From positions 1-13,096 of the forward strand of contig CAZYHS010000030.1 in the NCBI GenBank assembly GCA_964647545.1: a DNA stretch of 13,096 bases, read 5' to 3'. Position numbers and translations under genes: made by a program. This document shows positions 6,903 through 13,096 of the stretch, one piece after another. Below the pieces are notes generated by a model. That model made no database searches. It was not told where the DNA came from and saw nothing but the letters and a program-made list of their open reading frames with translations. How positions within the stretch are numbered: the first letter of the stretch is position 1; the number at the start of each line of letters is the position of its first letter. This stretch comes from CAZYHS01 sp964647545 (GTDB taxonomy: Bacteria; UBA10199; GCA-002796325; 1-14-0-20-49-13).

Positions 6903-7829
6903 TTAACTTACAATGCAGGTGAGGCGCGGTCCGCAAGTAATTGAAATGCGATCGACCGCCTTTTGAATGTCGCCGTCGATCTGATGCGAAATCGGTTTTT
7001 CAAGCTCTATAACGACCTCTTTGGCGACGGCTTCGATGAAATTTTCGTTGGGCACTTTCTTGCGCATGAATATCCACGGAAACGCCGCCAAAATATCCTG
7101 CGGCACCGCCGACGCTCCGATAATATGCAAGTGACCGGGCTTTTCCCTTGCGCGATAAAATGGGTCGAAATGAAGGCCGAGAGTCTCCATTGTGCCGGCC
7201 ATAAGCGTTGCGTAATTTTTGTATGGCCAGACAACCCCATCGACCGTAACGCGCGCGTCAAAGCGTTCGCACATGCGTAAAATATAATCGGTGTTGAACA
7301 TCGCGCTGCTTAATGCGTGAGTCAAAAGAACGGCGGCGCGGGTAGGTGTCGGGTAACCCTTGTAATACTCCTCGACAAAACGGTTCACAAGCCCGCAACC
7401 CCACAAAAATCCGTATTTGCCGTTGATGCCCATCATGTCGATTTCGGTCGTCTTGAACGGCTCCTGCGCGTGATATTTATAAATGAGGTTCGCCAAGATC
7501 TTTTCCGGAAGCCCTTTAATGCCGAGAGCGTTGGTGACGTTGTTCATCGTACCGCCTCGCAAAAAAGCGATCTTAGGGAGCGGCTTATCGCCGTAAACTT
7601 TTATAAATGTCGTAAGAGTGACGTGGTTCGTGCCGTCGCCGCCGCTAATGCCGAGAATTTCGATCTCTTTTTCTTTGAATTCTTTGGCAAGCAGCTCGAC
7701 GTCGAGGATGTCGCGCGTGGCATGACAGCTGGCGCGGTCGCCGACAATGAAACCCAGCCGCTGCACGCGCTCGGGATTGTGTTTGTACGAACGCGCACGC
7801 GGGTTCAATATGATTCCGATTCCAGACAT
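6903..7829 (-). CDS. Diacylglycerol/lipid kinase family protein (DAGK catalytic domain)
   Basis: A 308-residue protein of the YegS/DgkB/BmrU ATP-dependent lipid-kinase fold. The nucleotide-binding motif GGDGTNH is at 63-69, preceded by the N-terminal IGIILNPRA strand-loop. RGGTMNNVTNALG (about 91-103) matches the second family motif. The C-terminal beta-rich half ends with the SHQIDGD segment typical of these kinases. Members phosphorylate diacylglycerol, sphingoid bases or other lipids; the substrate here cannot be read from sequence. It is the last gene of the kam operon, three bases after the aminotransferase stop, so it is probably co-regulated with it. This is an unusual partner for an amino-acid mutase. 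Confidence 0.88.
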   Translation of the reverse strand: MSGIGIILNPRARSYKHNPERVQRLGFIVGDRASCHATRDILDVELLAKEFKEKEIEILGISGGDGTNHVTLTTFIKVYGDKPLPKIAFLRGGTMNNVTNALGIKGLPEKILANLIYKYHAQEPFKTTEIDMMGINGKYGFLWGCGLVNRFVEEYYKGYPTPTRAAVLLTHALSSAMFNTDYILRMCERFDARVTVDGVVWPYKNYATLMAGTMETLGLHFDPFYRAREKPGHLHIIGASAVPQDILAAFPWIFMRKKVPNENFIEAVAKEVVIELEKPISHQIDGDIQKAVDRISITCGPRLTCIVS

Positions 7830-7832
7830 AGT

Positions 7833-9077
7833 TTAGGCCAGCTCTTTTGCCACGACTGACAGCGATTCGTCAACGATGTTTAATGCACGGGCAAGATCGG
7901 CGTCGGTGTGCCTGTGAGCGATGTACCAATGATGGAACGGCTGAATAAAGAGGCCGCGCCTGATAGCTTCGGTGTAGAAAAGTGTGCGGCGTTTTTTGTA
8001 CAGGCCGGCTTCGTCGCTGTCGAAGGTCAAATAAGGCATTGGCGGCACTTTTGAGACCTTAATGGGCAATTTGTGTTTATCGATGACCCGCTGCAACCCG
8101 TTGTTAAATTCTGTGCCGCGCTTCCAGATCGAATCGCAGACATTTTCTCTCTTTGAAATTTCTATCGTTTTGAGCGCCGCGACCATTTCAAGACTGTTCG
8201 GGAAGAAAGTCGACGAGATGAAAACCTCTTTTTCGACGACCTTCATGAATTTTTCTTTTCCGACAACGGCGCTTATCGGATAGCCGTTGGCCATTGCTTT
8301 GCCGACGCACGCCATGTCGGGGGTGACCTTGTAACGCTCCTGCGCACCACCAAGACTTACGCGAAATCCGCTTCTGATTTCGTCGAAAATCAAAACCGCG
8401 TCATGTTTATCGGCAAGACGTCTCACCCCTTCAAGATAGCCGGCATTCGGTTCTTCAACCGGCTTTGCCAGCGGATGCCCGATCGGAGTGATGATGATCG
8501 CAGCGACTTCGCCTTTGTTGTCTTCGAGCAATTTTTCAAGCGTCGGCAGGTCGTTGTAGTGAAATTCGAGCGTGTCCTGATAGGTCTTTTCCAAAACTCC
8601 GCCGTGAACCTCGACGCACCAGTCGGCCCAGCCGTGATAACCGCAACGCAAAATTTTCGAGCGCTTTGTGTAACCGCGCGCAATTCTGACCGCGCAGCTT
8701 GTCGCGTCGGTTCCGGTCTTTACAAGGATCGACATTTCGGCGCATGGAATGACTTCGCGCAGTTTCTTTTCGAGTTCGTTCTGCACCGGCTGAACCAGAC
8801 TGAAACAAAAACCGTGTTTCATCTGTTCGACAACCGCATCGTCGATCTCTTTTTCTTTATGCCCGAGAATTATCGGGCCGTAAGAGCAAAGCATGTCTAT
8901 GTAGTCGTTTCCATCGACATCGACTATGTGGCCGCCATAGCCGCTTTGGATAAAAATCGGATATTCGCCCTCGACAAAATTATACGGACGGCGAATGCCC
9001 ATCATTCCGCCCGGAGAAAGCTTTTTGGCCTCTTCGTACATTTCAAACGACTTTTTCAGATTCAGTTTTTGCGACAT
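7833..9077 (-). CDS. Class III PLP aminotransferase, glutamate-1-semialdehyde aminomutase-like
   Basis: A 414-residue fold-type I PLP enzyme. It shows TGTDATSCAVRIAR (121-134), the GYHGW loop (146-150), the cofactor-binding D232-E233 in LIFDEIRSGFR, and the Schiff-base lysine K260 in GKAMANGYP. These match class III enzymes closest to glutamate-1-semialdehyde 2,1-aminomutase. Its place directly after kamE (stop TAA, one base, ATG) argues for an amino-acid-catabolic or biosynthetic substrate rather than haem synthesis. It could transaminate the 3,5-diaminohexanoate made by KamDE, a step usually done oxidatively by Kdd; this is inference. The frame extends upstream to 9182 but overlaps kamE; MSQKLNLKKS at 9077 has AAAGGAAAA before it and fits the family start. 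Confidence 0.9.
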   Translation of the reverse strand: MSQKLNLKKSFEMYEEAKKLSPGGMMGIRRPYNFVEGEYPIFIQSGYGGHIVDVDGNDYIDMLCSYGPIILGHKEKEIDDAVVEQMKHGFCFSLVQPVQNELEKKLREVIPCAEMSILVKTGTDATSCAVRIARGYTKRSKILRCGYHGWADWCVEVHGGVLEKTYQDTLEFHYNDLPTLEKLLEDNKGEVAAIIITPIGHPLAKPVEEPNAGYLEGVRRLADKHDAVLIFDEIRSGFRVSLGGAQERYKVTPDMACVGKAMANGYPISAVVGKEKFMKVVEKEVFISSTFFPNSLEMVAALKTIEISKRENVCDSIWKRGTEFNNGLQRVIDKHKLPIKVSKVPPMPYLTFDSDEAGLYKKRRTLFYTEAIRRGLFIQPFHHWYIAHRHTDADLARALNIVDESLSVVAKELA

Positions 9078-9078
9078 A

Positions 9079-9834
9079 TTATTTTCCTTTCCTCTCCACC
9101 ACTTTTTTTGCCACGAACGTCGCGACATGTTCGGCGTATGTGCCGCGCCCGAAACCGGCGTCGTAGCCGAGTTCAAGGGCAAGTTTATGAGAAATTCTCG
9201 GGCCTCCTGCGACGACGACCATTTTATCTCGCAGACCTTCGGCCTCGAGAAGCTCGATCAAATTTGTCAGATTGTGAATGTGCGTATCTTTTTGCGTGAC
9301 CACCTGCGAAACAAGAATGCCGTCGGCTTTAACTTTTTTGGCGAACTCGATAAGTTTTTCGTTGGGAACCTGCGCGCCTAAATTGTAGGCGTTCACCATC
9401 GGGTATCTTTCGAGGCCGAAATGGTGATTGTAGCCCTTCATGTTCATAATGGCGTCGATGCCGACGGTATGGGCGTCAAAACCGGTGCAAGCACCTACAA
9501 TTGTGATTTTGCGGCCGATCTCTTTTTTGATGAAGTCGTTAACTTCGCCCATCGTCATGTGGTCGTTTGCAACTTCGTGCTCCACATGAACAGCGTCAAA
9601 ATCGACGCTGGCATCGGTCTTAACGTAGGCGATGAAAAAAGTGAAATTGTCCGACAGCGCTTCGGAATGAACGATCTCGCAAATTTTAAAGCCGAGTTTT
9701 TGGGTCAACAGCCTTGCCGCCTCATCGGCCTTGGCCGAATGCGGCACCGGCAGAGTGAAAGAGAGCTGCATAGCTCCGTCGTTTAGCGTGTCACCGTATG
9801 GTCTGATTATCATATTATAGTTACCTTTGCCCAT
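9079..9834 (-). CDS. kamE: Lysine 5,6-aminomutase beta subunit (KamE, B12-binding)
   Basis: A 251-residue beta subunit of adenosylcobalamin- and PLP-dependent lysine 5,6-aminomutase, which moves the terminal amino group of beta-lysine or D-lysine from C6 to C5. It contains RPYGDTLNDG (11-20) and QLSFTLPVP, then the B12-binding domain with DAHTVG at 120-125. H122 is the lower cobalt ligand. K133 in NMKGY is exactly 11 residues later, as in the characterised enzyme where His133 binds cobalt and Lys144 binds PLP. The C-terminal GGPRISHKLALELGYDAGFG is also typical. A later start, ATG at 9813 (MIIRPYGD) with AAAGG upstream, is equally good. The start at 9834 shares one base with the REP-like repeat. 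The downstream aminotransferase is one base away. Confidence 0.95.
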   Translation of the reverse strand: MGKGNYNMIIRPYGDTLNDGAMQLSFTLPVPHSAKADEAARLLTQKLGFKICEIVHSEALSDNFTFFIAYVKTDASVDFDAVHVEHEVANDHMTMGEVNDFIKKEIGRKITIVGACTGFDAHTVGIDAIMNMKGYNHHFGLERYPMVNAYNLGAQVPNEKLIEFAKKVKADGILVSQVVTQKDTHIHNLTNLIELLEAEGLRDKMVVVAGGPRISHKLALELGYDAGFGRGTYAEHVATFVAKKVVERKGK

Positions 9835-9905
9835 GTCATTCCCGCGGCTTAAAGCGGTAATCTAGCTCATAAGCGAGCTCCCCGATTACCATCTCGGGGA
9901 TGACA
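9834..9905. repeat. REP-like palindromic repeat between kamD and kamE
   Basis: A 72-bp element ends in near-perfect terminal inverted repeats: TGTCATTCCCG (9834-9844) and CGGGGATGACA (9895-9905), 10 of 11 matching. Inside are three small hairpins: CCGC/GCGG (9842-9857), AGCTC/GAGCT (9863-9878) and CCCCGA/TCGGGG (9880-9899). From general knowledge, repeats with TGTCATTCCCG ends are widespread in bacterial genomes as short non-autonomous REP/MITE-like elements. It fills almost the whole kamD-kamE spacer, 7 bases after the kamD stop. No second copy was noticed in this window. Confidence 0.7.
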
Positions 9906-9912
9906 TACAAAT

Positions 9913-11466
9913 TCATATCCGCAACGACCTCTCCAAATATTCCTCAACGGGGTTCCAGTACAGCTCGCCCTTCTCAAAGACGCCGTCGGCTCCTTTGCCG
10001 CCATCTTTCATTCTTTTTACGTCGGCAAAAAGGCCGGATTCGATGGCGTTGAAAAGGTCCATCTTGGCGACCTTCTCAAGCAGCCTCACCGACTCATCAA
10101 GAACCTTTGCAGCACGCTTGCGAATGATGCCGTTCTTTTTAAACTCAATTTCGTCGTGCAAAGATGCCACGTTGTTCATCACATATTTTGCGTTGTCGAT
10201 AGCCAGAAAGCGATCCTGCAAGTGCGGCGTGTGGATCGCCTCTGTCAGCATGCCAAGCAGATGAATGCTCTGATTCGTCGCCTTCGACACGAAGTTGAAG
10301 AGCGTATTCATGGCATAACCGCGGAAAATGTGGCCGGTCATGAATTTGGTAGGAGGCATATATTTAAGTGGCGCTTTCGGAAAGATCTCGCGGGCCATTT
10401 GCGCCTGCGCAAGCTCTAAAAGAAACCCGTCCTTTGTTTCGGGGTCGATCTCGAACGCGTGCCCAAGCCCCATAAATTCTTCTTTCATGCCGGAGCACTT
10501 TGCGAATTGTTCATTGATCAACTGCGACGCCAAAACCGTGTGGGCCTTTTCTATGGCGTCACTGGTGGTAAGATAGTTGTCCTCGCCGGTGTTGATGATG
10601 ATTTCGGCGAAGGCGTTGATCATGCGCGAAAATTTTTGGTCAACAAACGTGCGGAACATATTGATGTCACGAAATAAAATTCCGTACATCGAATCGTTGA
10701 GCATCATATCGAGCCGCTCAAGAGCCCCCATCGCGGCAATTTCGGGCATGCAAAGTCCAGAACAATAATTAACAAGACGGATGTAGCGCTGCTCGCGTTC
10801 GGCGATCTCGTCGAGAGCCGCACGCATGATCTTGAAATTTTCCTGAGTCGCGTAGGTTCCGCCAAAGCCTTCGGTCGTCGCTCCGAAGGGCACGTAGTCA
10901 AGCAGGCTCTGCGCGGTCGTTCTGATAACGGCTATAACATCGGCCCCCTGCAAAGCCGCGGCCTGAGCTTGTTTCACGTCTTCATAAATATTACCCGTCG
11001 CGACTATCACATAGAGCATCGGGCTCTTCGCGTTCTTTTTAAACTGTGAAAGTTTTTTGTTTCTGAAAGCGACGTTCTTTTTGATGCGGCCGAAATTTGA
11101 GGCGACAAGCTCGGCCCCCCTCTTTTTTATCTTTGAAAACGGCGCAAGGTCGAACTTCTGAATATCGAGACCGCCCGCGATGTCCTTGCAAAGCTCCTCG
11201 GCGCTTTTGCCTGTCGCAAGGAGCGCGTTCACAAAATAGCGCGAAACGCCGCCTGAAAGATGCGATTTGAGCTGGTCGACCACAAGGTTTGGGACGGGGG
11301 CGCCGTCGGCATTTGCGCCGTCTGCGCCAAGAAGACGCAACGTAGCGCGCTCGACTGTGACGGTCGTGTGTGAGTCGATATATTTTTGCACGGGGCTTAC
11401 GACCTGCGATGCGAGTTTTCGGGCCTTTGCAATTTTAGCTTTGGATAGACCAAGTTTTGTCTTCAT
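9913..11466 (-). CDS. kamD: Lysine 5,6-aminomutase alpha subunit (KamD)
   Basis: A 517-residue alpha subunit (TIM-barrel, PLP- and substrate-binding) of lysine 5,6-aminomutase. The length matches KamD (about 516). It excludes the ornithine 4,5-aminomutase layout, where a small OraS pairs with a large fused OraE. Family features visible are VERATLRLLGADG (38-50), VPNLVVDQLK (58-67), TEGFGGTYATQENF in the middle, PPTKFMTGHIFRGY, and QSIHLLGMLTEAIHTPHLQD near residue 405. The frame is open to 11526, but ATG at 11466 has GGAG seven bases upstream and follows the kamB stop by 32 bases. It forms the enzyme with KamE encoded downstream. Confidence 0.95.
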   Translation of the reverse strand: MKTKLGLSKAKIAKARKLASQVVSPVQKYIDSHTTVTVERATLRLLGADGANADGAPVPNLVVDQLKSHLSGGVSRYFVNALLATGKSAEELCKDIAGGLDIQKFDLAPFSKIKKRGAELVASNFGRIKKNVAFRNKKLSQFKKNAKSPMLYVIVATGNIYEDVKQAQAAALQGADVIAVIRTTAQSLLDYVPFGATTEGFGGTYATQENFKIMRAALDEIAEREQRYIRLVNYCSGLCMPEIAAMGALERLDMMLNDSMYGILFRDINMFRTFVDQKFSRMINAFAEIIINTGEDNYLTTSDAIEKAHTVLASQLINEQFAKCSGMKEEFMGLGHAFEIDPETKDGFLLELAQAQMAREIFPKAPLKYMPPTKFMTGHIFRGYAMNTLFNFVSKATNQSIHLLGMLTEAIHTPHLQDRFLAIDNAKYVMNNVASLHDEIEFKKNGIIRKRAAKVLDESVRLLEKVAKMDLFNAIESGLFADVKRMKDGGKGADGVFEKGELYWNPVEEYLERSLRI

Positions 11467-11498
11467 TCGTTCGCTCCAAAATCGGCACCGAGGCGCCG

Positions 11499-12371
11499 CT
11501 AAACATCGATTTGATTGACAACGCACTTATTGAATAATTTGGCGTCCGACAAGTAATTAATGAAAGTTTTCGGTTCGACTCCGAAAAGATTTATCACCGA
11601 AAATGCCAGTTTAAAACCGGATTTAACCAGCAAGCGGCGGCTTCTTAAAAATTTCGAGAGCTCTTTATGAGTCAAAAATACCTTTGTTATATCATCAACA
11701 ACAACGGCCTTAAATTGCTTGGCGATTTTTTCCGATTTAGTGTGGGTCAGCGCGCCGCTCACCGTCAGCATGCTCTTTTCTTTAAAAGCTTTGCCGGATG
11801 CGACTTTGCATTTTGAAAGAGAGACGATCCTCTCAAGGTCGCCTGCGGCCGACATAACGCGGTCGGCATCCACGCGGCACATAAAAACAAACTGCGCACC
11901 GCTAAATGCGGAGACCTGTGTAATTCGGTTGATTGCGCCATCGATTAAAATTGTCTTTACGCCAAGCTCGAAGCGCAAATGGTCGAGAATTTTTGCGAGC
12001 TGCGTGTTGTTTTCGGGGCCGATAATTTCGATGAGTCCGTTCGAAACTATTTCGACAAGAACCGGGCGGCCAAGCACGGTTTTATATGGGAAAGTTTTCA
12101 GGCGTTTAAATTTTGCCTTAGTATTTTTGAGCGCCTCTTCCAGCGTCACAAGAAAATCGCCGGTTTGCGCCATGACGCGCGGTTTAGGAAAACCGAAAAT
12201 CTGGTCGCTCGCCTCGCCGTCAACACCGATAGACAAGTAGGCAACTTGCGTTTTCGGGCGCAAAAAATCGAGCGCCGAGTTCAAAAAAGTGGTCTTTCCG
12301 GCGTTCTTTTTATTGCCGACGATAAAGGTCGTTTGCCCTTTGAGCTTTTTTAATTGTGCCTCAAGTTTCAT
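11499..12371 (-). CDS. kamB: P-loop protein, KamB-like lysine 5,6-aminomutase reactivase subunit
   Basis: A 290-residue protein with an N-terminal nucleotide-binding loop, FIVGNKKNAGKTTFLN (16-31), and YLSIGVDGEASDQIFG (45-60) after the first helix. The GxxKNxGKTT form of the loop, the SIGxDGE stretch and the position just upstream of kamD fit my memory of KamB. KamB works with the MutS-like KamC to swap damaged B12 out of the mutase. This is recognition from memory, not a search. No KamC gene is in the window. The frame opens at 12440, but that ATG lies inside the palindrome and at or before the predicted transcription start; ATG at 12371 puts the P-loop near residue 20 as expected. Neither start has a clear ribosome-binding site. 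Confidence 0.6.
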   Translation of the reverse strand: MKLEAQLKKLKGQTTFIVGNKKNAGKTTFLNSALDFLRPKTQVAYLSIGVDGEASDQIFGFPKPRVMAQTGDFLVTLEEALKNTKAKFKRLKTFPYKTVLGRPVLVEIVSNGLIEIIGPENNTQLAKILDHLRFELGVKTILIDGAINRITQVSAFSGAQFVFMCRVDADRVMSAAGDLERIVSLSKCKVASGKAFKEKSMLTVSGALTHTKSEKIAKQFKAVVVDDITKVFLTHKELSKFLRSRRLLVKSGFKLAFSVINLFGVEPKTFINYLSDAKLFNKCVVNQIDV

Positions 12372-12436
12372 TTTGCGCGGTTTATACGTGATGTCGCGCC
12401 CTCTTGCAACCCATTCAAATTGGCCACTTTCGAATC

Positions 12437-12475
12437 GCATAATTTATTAAGCGTCCGACACTTGTGAAATTATGC
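12437..12475. promoter_or_regulatory. 39-bp symmetric palindrome, probable operator
   Basis: All parts are symmetric about position 12456. The outer arms GCATAATTT (12437-12445) and AAATTATGC (12467-12475) are perfect. The inner arms AAGCGTC (12449-12455) and GACACTT (12457-12463) match at six of seven positions. The three-base spacers between the arms are not complementary apart from symmetry of spacing. In total 15 of 19 pairs match. It lies between the kam operon and a divergent gene and overlaps candidate promoters on both strands, so it looks like a repressor or activator site. Confidence 0.6.
12441..12468 (-). promoter_or_regulatory. Candidate promoter of the kam operon
   Basis: On the minus strand, TTCACA (-35, 12468-12463; five of six consensus) is separated by 16 bases from TAAATT (-10, 12446-12441; four of six). 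Transcription would start near 12434, leaving a leader of about 60 bases before ATG 12371. It lies wholly inside the palindrome. Confidence 0.4.
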
Positions 12476-12481
12476 AATAAT
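12473..12481 (+). promoter_or_regulatory. Candidate extended -10 promoter of the divergent gene
   Basis: TGC followed by AATAAT (five of six to TATAAT) forms an extended -10. The -35 region is poor, as is usual for this promoter type. The TG-C lies in the right arm of the palindrome. Start would be near 12488, about 75 bases before the ATG. A TTGACT at 12484 with TATACG at 12503 is a weaker alternative (13-base spacing). Confidence 0.35.
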
Positions 12482-12552
12482 TATTGACTTTTTTTCTCTT
12501 GTTATACGCCTCACCTGAAAAAATCTTTGGGCTTTGGCCCGCTAAAATCAAA

Positions 12553-12557
12553 GGAGA
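12553..12557 (+). promoter_or_regulatory. Ribosome-binding site fixing the start of the 160-residue gene
   Basis: GGAGA, within AAAGGAGAG, lies five bases before ATG 12563. It favours this start over the in-frame ATG at 12527. Confidence 0.75.
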
Positions 12558-12562
12558 GAAAA

Positions 12563-13045
12563 ATGGCCGGATACACCCCCTGTTCATCAACAATTCAACA
12601 CGACATTTTCAACGCTTTTCAAAAGGCATTTGAGTCGAACGTAGCCGGCACGCGGGCTGCAGTTGATTCGGGTTACGATAAAGATAGCGGCTGCACAGTT
12701 GTCGCGACATTTGCAAACGACAAATGGTCATCTGCAGACTGGTATTGCATCGACGGCAGGCGCATCAAAACCTACACCTATCGTTTTTCATTCAACGACA
12801 ACAATTATTCCGTTCAGGCTTGGAAAAGTTCGCACGCAGGCACATGGTTCAACCTATTTAAGGACGGAGAATTAGCAACGTCCATCACTCCTTCCAGCTC
12901 GCCGCACTGCAATAGGTTTATGGCTTATTCAGAAGACAGAAATTTGATGGTCGCCATCGACCAAGGAATTAAATGGGCATGCGGAATCGATATCGACATC
13001 TGCATGGAAGAAAACTTTATGTTCTATTGCGGTGATGGGATCTAA
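12563..13045 (+). CDS. Unrecognised 160-residue Cys- and aromatic-rich protein
   Basis: I do not recognise this protein. It starts MAGYTPCSST after a strong AAAGGAGAG site. It has seven cysteines (7, 44, 62, 116, 140, 147, 156), five tryptophans and many aromatic residues, and is polar overall. There is no signal peptide or membrane segment. An alternating pattern around residues 57-105 (WSSADWYCIDGRRIKTYTYR, then YSVQAWKSS and TWFNLFKDGE) suggests a beta-sheet fold. The C-terminal GIDIDICMEENFMFYCGDG is acidic. It diverges from the kam operon across the palindromic control region, so it may be co-regulated with it or be unrelated. Only 51 bases follow it in the window, with nothing recognisable in them. 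Confidence 0.75.
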   Translation: MAGYTPCSSTIQHDIFNAFQKAFESNVAGTRAAVDSGYDKDSGCTVVATFANDKWSSADWYCIDGRRIKTYTYRFSFNDNNYSVQAWKSSHAGTWFNLFKDGELATSITPSSSPHCNRFMAYSEDRNLMVAIDQGIKWACGIDIDICMEENFMFYCGDGI

Positions 13046-13096
13046 GCCGCTGAAGTAAGCGACGTACGTAGTATTGCCACGGCCTTTCAGGCTCCC

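Noticed and set aside
9078..9182. 35-residue N-terminal extension of the aminotransferase
   Set aside because: It overlaps kamE in another frame, and the family N-terminus plus a ribosome-binding site are at 9077.
11467..11526. 20-residue N-terminal extension of KamD
   Set aside because: It overlaps the end of the KamB-like gene, while ATG 11466 has a good GGAG at proper spacing.
11540..11551. Second occurrence of GCGTCCGACA, shared with the centre of the 12437-12475 palindrome
   Set aside because: It lies in the coding end of the KamB-like gene, the surrounding symmetry is weak and spaced differently, and ten-base matches are expected by chance in 13 kb.
12372..12440. 23-residue N-terminal extension of the KamB-like protein
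   Set aside because: The ATG falls inside the palindrome and upstream of the likely transcription start, with no ribosome-binding site; the P-loop position fits the later start.

Overview
The window is a two-part scaffold. Positions 1-1995 are visibly AT-rich and hold a DNA-modification locus. A run of exactly 100 N (1996-2095) follows, and then a GC-richer chromosomal region runs from 2096 to the end. Every gene on the right looks like an ordinary Gram-negative bacterial gene: Pit transporter with DUF47 partner, TspO, YjbQ, YacG, guanine deaminase, and B12-dependent lysine 5,6-aminomutase. YacG and a 72-bp REP-like palindromic repeat suggest a proteobacterial-grade or related uncultured lineage, possibly deltaproteobacterial-like. 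This placement is inference. The N run and the mixed composition suggest a metagenome-style or draft assembly.

Left part (minus strand): the end of an unrecognised ORF is followed by a 602-residue fusion of a complete RadC-type JAB/JAMM protein to a D12-class adenine-N6 DNA methyltransferase. An ATGA overlap leads into a second D12-class methyltransferase that runs off the left edge. This looks like part of a restriction-modification or related defence locus. No nuclease is visible.

Just right of the gap is tRNA-Ser(CGA), with its 3' end facing the gap and AT-rich block. Three back-to-back hairpins lie upstream of it. Then, on the minus strand, come a phosphate-uptake pair (DUF47/PhoU-like regulator, Pit permease) and a solo Smr-domain gene. 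A plus-strand cluster of four tightly spaced genes follows: tspO, yjbQ, yacG, guaD, with guaD starting inside yacG.

The right half is a minus-strand operon read from 12371 down to 6903: a P-loop protein resembling the KamB reactivase subunit, KamD, KamE, a class III (glutamate-1-semialdehyde aminomutase-like) aminotransferase, and a diacylglycerol-kinase-like kinase. KamD and KamE form adenosylcobalamin/PLP lysine 5,6-aminomutase; the cobalt-ligand His and PLP Lys are both visible in KamE. The usual neighbours of lysine fermentation (KamA, Kdd, Kce, Kal, and the MutS-like KamC) are absent from the window. An aminotransferase and a lipid-kinase-like enzyme take their place, so a variant pathway is plausible. 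A REP-like element sits between kamD and kamE.

The operon diverges from an unrecognised 160-residue Cys-containing protein. The shared control region contains a 39-bp symmetric palindrome overlapped by plausible promoters on both strands, which reads as an operator for a regulator not seen here.
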